This document shows, one piece after another, positions 44,119-52,867 of a stretch of DNA of 64,000 nt. The translations under genes were made by a program, and so were the position numbers. Source of the stretch: RGIG8497 sp045593265. Its GTDB lineage: Bacteria; Bacillota; Clostridia; RGIG6154. Below the pieces are notes generated by a model. It saw only the letters and a list, made by a program, of their open reading frames with translations, was not told the origin of the DNA and ran no database searches. The stretch lies in NCBI GenBank assembly GCA_045593265.1, contig JAZNWH010000054.1:1-64000 (forward strand), in the 5' to 3' direction. Each line of letters opens with the position of its first letter. Positions within the stretch are counted from its first letter, which is position 1.

Positions 44119-44156
44119 TACTGTCTTTACGGGTACCCCCCATAAGCACCTGCTTT

Positions 44157-45878
44157 TTACTTGCTGTATTTTTCAAGAAGCGATAATGTGTTTGTGTAGC
44201 TTGGGAAGATTGCATAGTTTTCTTCGATGGGGATATCGAAGGTTTTGGAAGAGTTGGGTGTAGTTGCCTCTTGTTTGTAATGTAAGGTTATTACATATTT
44301 GTTATCCTGAGAATACAAAAGAGTCCATGCATCGGTGTTTTCGATATCTTTTTTCAGAGCATCGGTAAGGGCTGATATTTCTTCCTTTGAAACAAAGGCT
44401 TTTATAGGCTCCATATCCGACTTATTTATGAGAGTAAGCTCGCTGTAGCTTCTTTCTTCCTCTCTTAATATAGGCATATACAGAGATTTTAATTCTGTGT
44501 TTGCAATATCCGAAACAATTTTGTTATGATTTTCTCCAATAAGATAGCTTCTCTTTAAGGTTTCTCCATTTTTGAGATTATAAGTTATTACGATATCATG
44601 GTTTCCGTATCTTGGCTTAGAACTTGATGCAAGTGTTTTGTGGAAATTAATTATCTTTTTAATAGTTTCTCTGTTTGTGGCAAGAGGAGTATACTGGTCC
44701 TTATAATGAGCAACTCCTTCGGATGTGTAAGTGGTATTGTATGCATCGGTATGAGGAATATGCATACGGGCATTTTCAAGATAGTAATATCCTGAATATT
44801 CGTAAACGATGCTTTCCACATCATCCTCAAGGGGAATTCGTTTCTGAAAGCCTGTTATATCCAAATCGAACACTAAGAACAGCACAAAAACCAAAGCAAG
44901 GAACATACCTATTGGCTTGTAAAGCTTGGGAACCTTAAAGCTTTTTGCAGAAATCATTGCAGAAATTACAATTCCCACAAGACCGAAAGGAATAAAGTAA
45001 AGGGCAGTCTGGTACATATCTGTGTTAACAGCAAGGAAATAAGCATAGCCTACAGCACCGAAAACAAGACCCGAACCCATTATAAATATAAGCTTAAGCT
45101 TAGGAAATGCCACTATTTCGCTGTGGTTTTCCAGATTTCTTTTTTTGTACACTAAAATTCCTGCAACAATAAAGACAACACATAAAATACTGTAAATTAT
45201 TAAATGCAGAGGTGTACAGGGGTCCTTAAAGAAATATGCCTTCATAGTTACCAAGTCTGCATTGCTTAAATAAAAGCCGTGAAGCATTTCTGATGCAAAG
45301 CCTTTGAAGAAAACCTCCACACCAAGGGGCAGAAAATAGAATACATATGTAAACATAAAGCTCGCAAAGGTGTTTCCCATAAAGGTTGATACAAAGGATG
45401 CCATACAGAAAAATGTTATTCCGTAAGTCAGAGCTATATAAAAGCACTGATAGAGATTTCTGTTTGAAATTATATTTTCAACACCAAAACCTTTAACAAT
45501 CAAAAATGATGCTAAAAGGTTAATCACAAGAGGAACAACAAACATTATAAGTCCCGTGAAAATATGAGAAAAATAAATAGTTGTTCTCGAATAAGGCAGT
45601 GAGTGGAAGAAGGTTACGTTTTTTCCTTTTTGCAGATAGGAAAATAACAGTGAGCCTAAAATTCCGCCCCCGATTATACCCATTAAAACAATAGCAAAAT
45701 CGTTTACACCGATATAAATTTTATTGTCTGTATAAACAGAGGTCTGGTCCAGAATATCCAGAAATAGCATAAAGGTGTAGTTTAAAGCAATTAAAAGAGT
45801 AAAAATTGCTGAAATCCACCAATAGCGTTTAAAATCTGATTTTATTATACTTTTAGAGAATAATGTTTTCAAATTCAT
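44157..45878 (-). CDS. ABC-2-type transporter permease of a GntR-controlled system
   Basis: This 573-residue protein has about seven membrane helices in the N-terminal 330 residues and a large extracytoplasmic or C-terminal soluble region of no recognised fold. It is the permease of the ABC system whose ATPase gene overlaps it by 26 bases. Systems of this layout (YtrA-like regulator, ATPase, large permease) respond to envelope stress or peptide antibiotics in Firmicutes. Substrate not deducible. Confidence 0.78.
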   Translation of the reverse strand: MNLKTLFSKSIIKSDFKRYWWISAIFTLLIALNYTFMLFLDILDQTSVYTDNKIYIGVNDFAIVLMGIIGGGILGSLLFSYLQKGKNVTFFHSLPYSRTTIYFSHIFTGLIMFVVPLVINLLASFLIVKGFGVENIISNRNLYQCFYIALTYGITFFCMASFVSTFMGNTFASFMFTYVFYFLPLGVEVFFKGFASEMLHGFYLSNADLVTMKAYFFKDPCTPLHLIIYSILCVVFIVAGILVYKKRNLENHSEIVAFPKLKLIFIMGSGLVFGAVGYAYFLAVNTDMYQTALYFIPFGLVGIVISAMISAKSFKVPKLYKPIGMFLALVFVLFLVFDLDITGFQKRIPLEDDVESIVYEYSGYYYLENARMHIPHTDAYNTTYTSEGVAHYKDQYTPLATNRETIKKIINFHKTLASSSKPRYGNHDIVITYNLKNGETLKRSYLIGENHNKIVSDIANTELKSLYMPILREEERSYSELTLINKSDMEPIKAFVSKEEISALTDALKKDIENTDAWTLLYSQDNKYVITLHYKQEATTPNSSKTFDIPIEENYAIFPSYTNTLSLLEKYSK

Positions 45879-46752
45879 AACCTTTGCCTCCTAATTCGTA
45901 AATAAATATTTCTTCAAGGGTAAGAGGAAGAATATCAAGTATTTTGGGTGAATACTTTTCTATTTCCTGAGTAATTTCTTCTGTCTGTCCCTGAACAATC
46001 AGTATGTTAACACTTCCGAATTTTTCTTCGTGAAGTATGTTAAGAGAGTTTTTAAGTTCGACAGGTATTTCTGCATCAAAAGCAACCTGAATTTTGTGGG
46101 CAGAGCCTTTCATATCGTCAAGTGCTTTTTCTAAAATAAGCTTGCCCTGATGCATAATTCCAACGTGGTCGCACACATCCTCAAGTTCACGGAGATTGTG
46201 GCTTGATACAAGAACTGTTGTGTTATTCTCAGCTACGTCGGAAAGCATAAGTCTCCATACGTTTCTTCTCATTACAGGGTCAAGACCGTCAACAGGCTCG
46301 TCAAGGAGAAGAATTTCGGGTCTGGCACAAACTGCAAGCCAGAACGCAACCTGTTTTTGCATACCCTTTGAAAGCCGGCGAACCTTTCTGTTTACATCAA
46401 TTTTGAAAATATCCTTAAGGCTTTCAAAACGTTCCCAACTCCACAAAGGATAGGTTTTTGCATAAAATTTTGCTGTGTCAAGTATTGAATACGTGGTAAA
46501 GAAGTATAAATCATCACTTATAAAAACAGTTTTGCTTTTAACAGATGCATTTTCGAAGATTTTTTCTCCCATTACCAGTACATCACCATCAGTTTGCTTG
46601 TAAATTCCTGCAATAGCTTTCAGTATTGTTGTTTTTCCTGCTCCGTTAGGTCCTATAAGACCATATACTGCACCCTTTTGCACCGTAAGAGTGAGATTGT
46701 CAAGCGCTTTGAATTTATCAAAGGTCTTGGTAACATTTCTAACTTCAATCAT
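45853..46752 (-). CDS. ABC transporter ATP-binding protein (YtrB-like)
   Basis: This ~299-residue ATPase has Walker A GPNGAGKTT (about residues 37-45), signature 'RRLSKGMQKQVAF' and Walker B 'EILLLDEPVDGLDP'. The signature LSKGM is typical of ABC-2 exporters of the drug/lantibiotic type. The start is set at ATG 46752, with AAGGAGGG upstream; the frame is open to 46779. It overlaps the end of the GntR gene by eight bases and the permease by 26. Confidence 0.87.
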   Translation of the reverse strand: MIEVRNVTKTFDKFKALDNLTLTVQKGAVYGLIGPNGAGKTTILKAIAGIYKQTDGDVLVMGEKIFENASVKSKTVFISDDLYFFTTYSILDTAKFYAKTYPLWSWERFESLKDIFKIDVNRKVRRLSKGMQKQVAFWLAVCARPEILLLDEPVDGLDPVMRRNVWRLMLSDVAENNTTVLVSSHNLRELEDVCDHVGIMHQGKLILEKALDDMKGSAHKIQVAFDAEIPVELKNSLNILHEEKFGSVNILIVQGQTEEITQEIEKYSPKILDILPLTLEEIFIYELGGKGYEFENIIL

Positions 46753-47125
46753 CGTTTTTTCCCTCCTTGTACTGGGCATCTAAAATATTTTTAATATCCT
46801 GATAATCTGCTCCTAAAAATTTAAGCTTTGAGATAATTGTTTTAAGCTCGTCTGTAAGCTCACTTGTGTCGTTTTTCTTAATGGCAGCCTCCCTGGGTGC
46901 AACAAAATTTCCCTTTGCACGCAAAGAGTAAATAAATCCCTCCTGTTCAAGCTCGTGATAAGCTTTTTGTATTGTGTTGGGGTTGATTGCAAGAGTAGTT
47001 GCCAGCTCTCTTACCGAAGGAATTTTATCATTTTCCTTCAAAACACCGTTTATAACAAGATCTTTAATTTTTTCCTTTATCTGCTCGTAAACAGGTCTGC
47101 GGTCAGCATAATTAAGCTGAAACAT
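46745..47125 (-). CDS. GntR-family regulator, YtrA subgroup
   Basis: This 126-residue regulator has an N-terminal winged helix ('PVYEQIKEKIKDLVINGVLKE', 'IPSVRELATTLAINPNTIQKAYHELEQEGFIYS') and a short C-terminal dimerisation helix pair, which defines the YtrA subgroup usually found upstream of ABC transporters it represses. AAGGAGG precedes the ATG. The promoter region contains an inverted repeat GTGTACTA...TAGTACAC overlapping the -10 box, the probable autorepression site. Confidence 0.88.
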   Translation of the reverse strand: MFQLNYADRRPVYEQIKEKIKDLVINGVLKENDKIPSVRELATTLAINPNTIQKAYHELEQEGFIYSLRAKGNFVAPREAAIKKNDTSELTDELKTIISKLKFLGADYQDIKNILDAQYKEGKNDD

Positions 47126-47140
47126 ATCTTTCCTCCTTCC

Positions 47141-47192
47141 GTGTACTAACTGTACTACTATAGATAGTACACTAAAAATTTATTTTTGTCAA
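47141..47192 (-). promoter_or_regulatory. Promoter and GntR operator of the ABC operon
   Basis: Minus strand: TTGACA (47192-47187), 17-base spacer, TACTAT (47169-47164). An inverted repeat GTGTACTA / TAGTACAC (arms 47165-47172 and 47141-47148) covers the -10 box and start site, and a second half-site TGTACTA lies between the arms. Confidence 0.72.
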
Positions 47193-47221
47193 TACTCAAA
47201 ATGAAAAATTTTTCGTAAGTA

Positions 47222-47250
47222 TTGTAAAATGACGATTTTTATAGTATAAT
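47222..47250 (+). promoter_or_regulatory. Promoter of structured RNA copy 1
   Basis: TTGTAA (47222-47227), 17-base spacer, TATAAT (47245-47250). The predicted start (about 47256) coincides with the first base of the closing stem. Confidence 0.72.
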
Positions 47251-47255
47251 AATTA

Positions 47256-47488
47256 AGCTACCACTTTTTTAATATTGCCGTAAAATCGGCAAATAATAGT
47301 TGAATAAATTTCATACCCGAGAGGTACGCTATTTGTAAAAAGCGTACACTCTTGTTTCGTCATACTCTTGGGTATAATTATTCGCTTGATGTTATGGTTA
47401 AAAAAGTGTGTAGCAACCTTTTGAAACAGAGTCCCTGCGTTTTTTTGTGCGTAGCTTCTCTTGTGAAAGGGAGCTGCGCACTTTTTTA
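47256..47488 (+). ncRNA. Structured RNA family, copy 1 (6S-like rod, leader position)
   Basis: The ~232-base transcript folds end to end: GCTAC and CACTTTTTTAA (47257-47272) pair with TTAAAAAAGTG and GTAGC (47398-47414, one bulged T). Inside are a small hairpin (TTGCCG/CGGCAA), a bubble and an upper stem (GAATAA, ATACCC, AGAG with CTCT, GGGTAT, TTATTC) with a GTACGC/GCGTAC tip. After the closing stem come GAGTCCCTGCGTTTTTTT and a 13-bp terminator (47447-47481) with TTTTTT. The tail TGCGTTTTT can pair with AAAAAGCGTA of the tip (two G-T pairs). It precedes a rhodanese-like gene by 38 bases. A 6S RNA is one alternative reading. Confidence 0.68.
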
Positions 47489-47525
47489 TTATAATTAATA
47501 AAAAACAGAGATAAGGGAAATAAAA

Positions 47526-48101
47526 ATGAAAAAGAAAAAGGTATTATTAATTTTAGGAATTGCAGTAGTAATGCTATTGTTAGGATATTTGGGGGACTTT
47601 GTTGTTAGTTTCCCATCTCCTGAAGAAGAACGGTGGCTCAATATGAAAAAGTTTTTTTATGACGGAGATACATATACTGCCAAATTATTTGTTAAAATGG
47701 CAGATACTTATGGGGGAATACTGTCGGGTGAAGACCAGCAAACTTATATTTTCGATTTAAGAAGTAAGGAAGCATATGATGCAGGTCATATAGAAGGTGC
47801 AATCAATATTGATGCTGAAAAAGCTGATTTAGAATATATCATCGATAGAATACCAACGGATTATACTATATATGTTATTGGGGAAACCGATGAAGAAGCA
47901 AAAGCATTTATTACCAGGCTTAAAGAAGCTGACGAAGAAGAGTATTCCTTATACGCTATCATTGGTGGATATGAGGAACTTAGAGAGACGAGAGGAATCA
48001 AAAAGTATATCACAACTCGCCCGGGATGTTTTGGCGATTTTTCCCGTACAGGAGCTACAAAAAAATTTAAGGAGCTTCTAAGTAAACAAGAAGGCAAATA
48101 A
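47526..48101 (+). CDS. Membrane-anchored rhodanese-like domain protein
   Basis: This 191-residue protein has an N-terminal membrane anchor (about residues 5-24) and a rhodanese-fold domain (about 75-175): 'YIFDLRSKEAYDAGHIEGAINID' is the CH2A/B signature. The active-site loop that normally carries the catalytic cysteine (C-x-x-G-x-R/S) reads 'YVIGETDEEAKAF' with no cysteine, so sulfur transfer is unlikely and it may be a binding or regulatory version. It lies directly downstream of structured RNA copy 1. Confidence 0.75.
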   Translation: MKKKKVLLILGIAVVMLLLGYLGDFVVSFPSPEEERWLNMKKFFYDGDTYTAKLFVKMADTYGGILSGEDQQTYIFDLRSKEAYDAGHIEGAINIDAEKADLEYIIDRIPTDYTIYVIGETDEEAKAFITRLKEADEEEYSLYAIIGGYEELRETRGIKKYITTRPGCFGDFSRTGATKKFKELLSKQEGK

Positions 48102-48167
48102 TTATTATAGCTTGCAACATAAATAACAAAATAAATGAATTTTTTTGTAAAACACGCAAGAAGCAAA

Positions 48168-48199
48168 TGGGACTGTAAAAACTATTGTTTTTACAGTCC
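48168..48199. terminator. Bidirectional terminator between the rhodanese-like gene and upp
   Basis: A perfect 14-bp stem GGGACTGTAAAAAC / GTTTTTACAGTCCC with loop TATT lies between two convergent genes. Confidence 0.85.
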
Positions 48200-48209
48200 C
48201 ATCAGGTTT

Positions 48210-48839
48210 TTATTTTGTACCGAAAATTCTGTCTCCGGCATCGCCGAGTCCGGGAACGATATATCCGTTTTCGTTAAGCTTTTCGTCGATGTTGGCACAA
48301 TAGATGTCCACATCAGGATGTGCTTTTGAAAGTGCTTCGACACCTTCGGGTGCAGCGATTAAACAAAGAAAACGTATCTGTTTACCACCCTTTGCCTTAA
48401 TTTGAGTAATTGCATCAATTGCAGAACCACCCGTTGCAAGCATTGGGTCAACCACAACAATCATTCTTTCGTCAATATCAGGGGGAAGCTTACAGTAATA
48501 AGGATGGGGTACTAAGGTTTCCTCATCTCTGTACATACCGATATGTCCAACCTTTGCTATTGGAATGATATTTAAAAAGCCATTTACCATACCAAGTCCT
48601 GCTCTTAAAATAGGAACAACAGCGAGCTTTTTGCCTGCAAGCATTTTACACTTTGTTTTAACAAGCGGTGTTTCTATTTCTACATCTTCCATAGGAAGAT
48701 CACGAAGTGCCTCATAGCACATAAGCATTGTAATTTCTTCTACCGATTCACGAAACTCCTTATTCGAAGTTTCTTTCATACGCAAAACAGTTGTTTTGTG
48801 CTGAATAAGGGGATGGTCAAATATTGTAACTTTACTCAT
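48210..48839 (-). CDS. upp: Uracil phosphoribosyltransferase
   Basis: Upp makes UMP from uracil and PRPP. The 209-residue protein has the usual length and motifs: 'HPLIQHKTTVLRMKETSNKEFRE'-like start (key residues H8, K15), 'PILRAGLGMVNG', the PRPP loop 'VVVDPMLATGGSA' (about residues 130-142) and the uracil-binding 'YIVPGLGDAGDR' near the C-terminus. It is co-transcribed with the uracil permease gene 14 bases upstream and ends at a bidirectional terminator. Confidence 0.96.
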   Translation of the reverse strand: MSKVTIFDHPLIQHKTTVLRMKETSNKEFRESVEEITMLMCYEALRDLPMEDVEIETPLVKTKCKMLAGKKLAVVPILRAGLGMVNGFLNIIPIAKVGHIGMYRDEETLVPHPYYCKLPPDIDERMIVVVDPMLATGGSAIDAITQIKAKGGKQIRFLCLIAAPEGVEALSKAHPDVDIYCANIDEKLNENGYIVPGLGDAGDRIFGTK

Positions 48840-48853
48840 TATTCCCTCCAGAA

Positions 48854-50197
48854 TTATTCTTCATTATTTCCTTTTGACACAATTAAGTTAGTGATAATAC
48901 CTAAAATTAATGCACATGCGATAGTTGTAATCTTAACAGCACCAATCTGAAGTGCCATACCACCAATACCTGTGATAAGAATGACAGATACTACAAACAA
49001 GTTTTTATTAGCTGAAAGGTTAACACCTTGAATCATTTTAAGACCTGATACAGCAATGAAACCGTAAAGAGTAATACAAACACCACCCATTACACAAGCA
49101 GGAATGGTTGCAAGGAATGTTACGAACGGAGCAACAAAGGATGCAATAATTGAGATTATTGCTGTTGTTATTATTGTAACAACAGATGCGTTTTTCGTAA
49201 TAGCAACGCAAGCTACAGATTCACCATATGTTGTGTTAGGGCAACCTCCAAAAAATGCACCTACAACAGAGCCTATGCCATCACCAAGCAAAGTTCTGTG
49301 GAGGCCCGGGTCTTCAAGAAGCTCCTGGTCTATAATACTTGAAAGGTTCTTGTGGTCTGCTATATGTTCTGCAAATACAACAAAAGCAACAGGAATATAG
49401 GCAACTGCAACTGTTGCTATATACTGACCGTCAATTCCTGACAAACCTTTTGCGGCATTCAGAAAAGTAAAGTCAGGATACCACTGCATATTTTCAAAAA
49501 GACCGAAATTGATAATCTGTAATGTTTCGTTACCTGTCTTAATGCCGATAACTGTGAAAATTGCAGCAACAACATATCCTGCAAGGATACCAATAATGAA
49601 AGGAATAAGCTTAAGTCCTTTTTTACCGTATACTGAGCTTAACATAACGCCAAGAATTGTAACGATTGCACACACAAAACCAATCCAACCTTTTGCGTCC
49701 ATAACATAAACTGAATTGGAAGCATCGTATGTGGCAAATTTCAAAACATCACCAACAGCATTACCTGCAAGTGAAAGACCGATAATTGCAACAGTAGGTC
49801 CGATAACTACTGCTGGCATAAGACGGCTTATCCAGTTAACGCCGGCAAACTTTACGATAATTGCAATAATCACATAAACAAGAGCTGCAAAAGCAGCACC
49901 GATAATCAATCCTGCATAACCTGCTTCAACACTCACTGCACCGGCAAATGCAGCAAACATAGAACCGATGAAAGCAAATGAAGAGCCTAAAAATACAGGA
50001 CTTCTGAATTTTGTAAAAAGTAAATAAATAATTGTACCTATACCTGCACCAAAAAGTGCCGCTGACTGAGACATACCGTTGCCGATAATTGCAGGAACTG
50101 CGATTGTTGCCGCTAAAATTGCAAGCAACTGCTGAAAAGCAAAAATCAGAACCTGTCCGAATTTGGGTTTATCTTTAACCCCGTAAATCATTTTCAT
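48854..50197 (-). CDS. uraA: Uracil permease (NCS2/UraA family)
   Basis: This ~447-residue uracil:proton symporter has about 14 membrane segments and the NCS2 motif 'GGCPNTTYGESVACVAITKNAS' region with the conserved Glu. The start is ATG 50197, with AGGGGTG upstream; the frame is open to 50266 through the promoter, so the longer form is not real. It forms a pyrimidine salvage operon with upp. The leader is only about 40 bases, so no PyrR-type attenuator is present. Confidence 0.93.
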   Translation of the reverse strand: MKMIYGVKDKPKFGQVLIFAFQQLLAILAATIAVPAIIGNGMSQSAALFGAGIGTIIYLLFTKFRSPVFLGSSFAFIGSMFAAFAGAVSVEAGYAGLIIGAAFAALVYVIIAIIVKFAGVNWISRLMPAVVIGPTVAIIGLSLAGNAVGDVLKFATYDASNSVYVMDAKGWIGFVCAIVTILGVMLSSVYGKKGLKLIPFIIGILAGYVVAAIFTVIGIKTGNETLQIINFGLFENMQWYPDFTFLNAAKGLSGIDGQYIATVAVAYIPVAFVVFAEHIADHKNLSSIIDQELLEDPGLHRTLLGDGIGSVVGAFFGGCPNTTYGESVACVAITKNASVVTIITTAIISIIASFVAPFVTFLATIPACVMGGVCITLYGFIAVSGLKMIQGVNLSANKNLFVVSVILITGIGGMALQIGAVKITTIACALILGIITNLIVSKGNNEE

Positions 50198-50237
50198 ATC
50201 TTTACACCCCTGTAAAAATTTTTTTATTTCATTAGTT

Positions 50238-50266
50238 AATATAACAAAATTATCATTGTTTGTCAA
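50238..50266 (-). promoter_or_regulatory. Promoter of the uraA-upp operon
   Basis: Minus strand: TTGACA (50266-50261), 17-base spacer, TATATT (50243-50238). Confidence 0.75.
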
Positions 50267-50315
50267 CCGAAAAACAGAAGATATGACAAAATTCTATTAA
50301 AAAAATAATGTGATA

Positions 50316-51038
50316 TTATACCTGTGCACCGGCACCCTCGCCGCCAAAGAATTCGCTGTATAATCCTGAGTTCGAAACAGGTTCATTTTTAATATATAAA
50401 TGGGAGGTATCACCCATTTGCTTGCATTTAAAAACAAATTCACCCTTTACTCTTTCTTCTGTTATAAATTCGGTAACAGAAGATGTGGGAAGAAACATAG
50501 TTTGCCACAAAAGAACAGGGGAAATTCCTGTTAAGTGGGAGCTGATTACCATACCGACAGCAAAATGACAGAAAAGAGCAATTGTGTTATTGTTGTTTTC
50601 GCCTTTATAGATGATGTTTTCTCTTTTTGCACCGTGGTGTGCCAACAGCATATCAAGATTTTGTGTAACAAAGTTATATTTTTCAGGCATATTTTCCGAT
50701 GAATACAAAGCACTTTCTTCCCAGGTGTTAATGTTGAAAATTTCTGTTTCCTTTTGCCAAATTCTCGGCAAAATGTTCCATGTATGTCTTGTTACACCGT
50801 CTAAATTTAATTTTCCCTCGAATTCGGTCATCCAATCACATATTGTTATTTCTTTGTTGATTTTTTCAGCAGTAGGCTTTGCTGTTAAAACAGCCCTGGT
50901 GAGAGGGGAAGAATAAATGTGTGTTATGTTGCTGTTTTCCAATCTTTGTGAAAGATATTCAGCTTCCCTGAATCCTTTTTGAGTCAATGTGTTGTTGGGG
51001 TAATCAGGTTCGGCGTGTCTTATAAGAAGTATTCGCAT
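50316..51038 (-). CDS. Histidine phosphatase family protein
   Basis: This ~240-residue protein of the phosphoglycerate-mutase-like superfamily has the catalytic 'LIRHAEPDY' at the N-terminus (His of RHA as nucleophile), 'YSSPLTRAVLTAKP' and 'IALFCHFAVGMVISSHL' with the second His. Substrate unknown; candidates are small phosphate esters. ATG 51038 is chosen because AAAGG lies nine bases upstream and the protein then starts MRILLIRHA. It follows the SLH protein gene on the same strand by 55 bases. Confidence 0.85.
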   Translation of the reverse strand: MRILLIRHAEPDYPNNTLTQKGFREAEYLSQRLENSNITHIYSSPLTRAVLTAKPTAEKINKEITICDWMTEFEGKLNLDGVTRHTWNILPRIWQKETEIFNINTWEESALYSSENMPEKYNFVTQNLDMLLAHHGAKRENIIYKGENNNNTIALFCHFAVGMVISSHLTGISPVLLWQTMFLPTSSVTEFITEERVKGEFVFKCKQMGDTSHLYIKNEPVSNSGLYSEFFGGEGAGAQV

Positions 51039-51093
51039 ATAGTAAAACCTTTCTTTAAAAATATTTGCAGACAAAATAAAAACTAAAACAAAT

Positions 51094-52656
51094 TTATGGA
51101 CAATTATATAGTCGTACCATCGTAGCGATTGCCTGTTCTACAGTGAAGTTTCCGTTTGGGTTAAATATTCTTTCTGATACACCATTCATAATATTCATTT
51201 CTTTCATACTTAAAACAGAGTTTGTCGCCCAATCCGAAATGGCATCTTCATCATCGTATATTTTGACACTTGATTTTTTTATTGTTTTGTTTCCTAAAAA
51301 CTCAGCAGTTCTGTAAAGAATAGTTGCCGCCTGTTCACGGGTTAAAAATTCATCAGGAGCAAAATTTCCATCACCTATACCAAAAATTATGCCTGCTCCT
51401 GATAAAAATTTAATTTTATCGTCATTGCAATCCGAAAAAGATACCGAATTGATTTTATCAGTGAGTCTTCTTTCGTAAATTACGTTGTCAATGGCTGACC
51501 ATTGACCCATTCTTGAATCACTTTCAGGAGAAAATTCAGTTGCTGTCAGTCTGTATATTAAATCACAAAATTCTGCTCTTGTTATATTTTTTGTATACTT
51601 ATTGTCTGTCAATTCATAAGGTAATAAATTACAAGCTGCAGCTTTCTGGATTTCAGGTTTTGCCCAACTGCTTGCCCCATCTGTAATCAATAAATTGCCT
51701 GTTGGTAAAATTTCTGCATCGTTCTTCGTGGCATCACGCAATGTATCAATGAAATTTTCAGATCTTTCATTAATATATTTATTTACCAGTTTGGTATCTG
51801 CTATGTGCAAAGCATTACGTCCGTTGCCTATATACGGCAAATACCATATATAATTTTTCTTTGTTTCTCCGTGGGATTGGCAGGGTTCTCCGTAAATACC
51901 AACCATAACACCACCATTAGGATACACGATAAACGTTTTATTTCTATCTTTTGTCCAAAGCTTTATATAATACTCATAAAAGCTACTGTCATGAGGAGCA
52001 ATTACTCTGTCGTAGGGGGCAAAGTCCCAATATTTATCAAGCCATTCTTTTAAATCTTCAAACTCGATATCTGCACACTTTCCGTCATTTCTTACCATTA
52101 CAGCATATGCAATATCTTCAATATCATTAAGTCCCAATACATTATGGAATGGTTGTCCTACAGGGAGAAAGCCTGTGCTGTCAAAATTTATGGAGATAGT
52201 ATGATTATTTACATCCCAATTGTAACTGCCATATTTTGCAAGCTCATCACTTTGTACTAAAACCGTTCCGTCTTCAAGCTCATATACATTTGCAGGAATA
52301 TCTGAATCAAGATAAACTTTTGCATCTGTTGTATAAACTTTTGTATTATTCTTGTAATGCTCGGCAGTATAAGTAAATTCAGGTACAAATTCAGCTATCC
52401 CGTTTCTTCTCAGAATATAGTCTTTATATCCGTTGTCGTTATTATATAATACATCAAAGCCATAATATTCAAGATGCTCAACAGGTATATATACAAATTC
52501 GTTTGGCAGCTGTGCTGCACAAACAGAATTCCCGTTTATAAAAAGCATATTATCCTTAACAACTGTTTCACCAACAAATTCACGTTCTGCCAATGCAGTC
52601 GTTGATAAAGAAAATATTATAATGATGGAAATAATAAGTGATATAAACTTTTTCAT
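51094..52656 (-). CDS. Secreted S-layer-homology (SLH) domain protein
   Basis: This ~520-residue exported protein has a signal peptide (about residues 1-23, ending ALA). The N-terminal half contains a stalk-like segment (residues 30-90 and 130-165) and a region of unknown fold. The C-terminus has three SLH repeats (from about residue 345: 'SSWAKPEIQKAAACNLLP', 'FSDCNDDKIKFLSGAGIIFGIGDGNFAPDEFLTREQAA', 'ISDWATNSVLSMKEMNIMNG') that anchor it to secondary cell-wall polymer. ATG 52656 follows AGAGGAAG. Function beyond the surface location is unknown. Confidence 0.85.
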   Translation of the reverse strand: MKKFISLIISIIIIFSLSTTALAEREFVGETVVKDNMLFINGNSVCAAQLPNEFVYIPVEHLEYYGFDVLYNNDNGYKDYILRRNGIAEFVPEFTYTAEHYKNNTKVYTTDAKVYLDSDIPANVYELEDGTVLVQSDELAKYGSYNWDVNNHTISINFDSTGFLPVGQPFHNVLGLNDIEDIAYAVMVRNDGKCADIEFEDLKEWLDKYWDFAPYDRVIAPHDSSFYEYYIKLWTKDRNKTFIVYPNGGVMVGIYGEPCQSHGETKKNYIWYLPYIGNGRNALHIADTKLVNKYINERSENFIDTLRDATKNDAEILPTGNLLITDGASSWAKPEIQKAAACNLLPYELTDNKYTKNITRAEFCDLIYRLTATEFSPESDSRMGQWSAIDNVIYERRLTDKINSVSFSDCNDDKIKFLSGAGIIFGIGDGNFAPDEFLTREQAATILYRTAEFLGNKTIKKSSVKIYDDEDAISDWATNSVLSMKEMNIMNGVSERIFNPNGNFTVEQAIATMVRLYNCP

Positions 52657-52715
52657 TTTATCTTCCTCTTTCACATAGCGCTTTTATCTTTGACGAAATC
52701 ATTATGTCATAAGTG

Positions 52716-52791
52716 CAAACCGCAATCGGTTTGCTTCAAGTCGGTACAATAATTACATAATTATTATATCATATCTGTTTTTTGCAGTCAA
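52716..52791 (-). promoter_or_regulatory. Promoter and leader hairpin of the SLH protein gene
   Basis: Minus strand: TTGACT (52791-52786), 17-base spacer, TATAAT (52768-52763). The leader then forms an 8-bp hairpin GCAAACCG / CGGTTTGC (about 52718-52737) that could protect the 5' end. Confidence 0.65.
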
Positions 52792-52825
52792 CAAAGCTTG
52801 ACATCAGAATTACAGCTTAATAAAA

Positions 52826-52853
52826 ATCTGCCCCACTAAAAAGTGAGACAGAC
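52826..52853 (-). terminator. Terminator after the HTH-cupin-acyl-CoA synthetase gene
   Basis: An 11-bp stem (52843-52853 with 52826-52836, loop TTTTTA) is followed by TTTTTA on the minus strand, about 15 bases after the stop codon. Confidence 0.75.
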
Positions 52854-52867
52854 TCTTTTAATAAACT

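Noticed and set aside
47256..47488. Firm identification of the RNA copies as 6S RNA
   Set aside because: The rod shape with closing stem and bubble is 6S-like, but three copies, the conserved tail-apex complementarity and the leader position of two copies do not fit well, and I could not run a covariance search.
50198..50237. PyrR attenuator before uraA-upp
   Set aside because: The leader is about 40 bases and holds no terminator/antiterminator pair.
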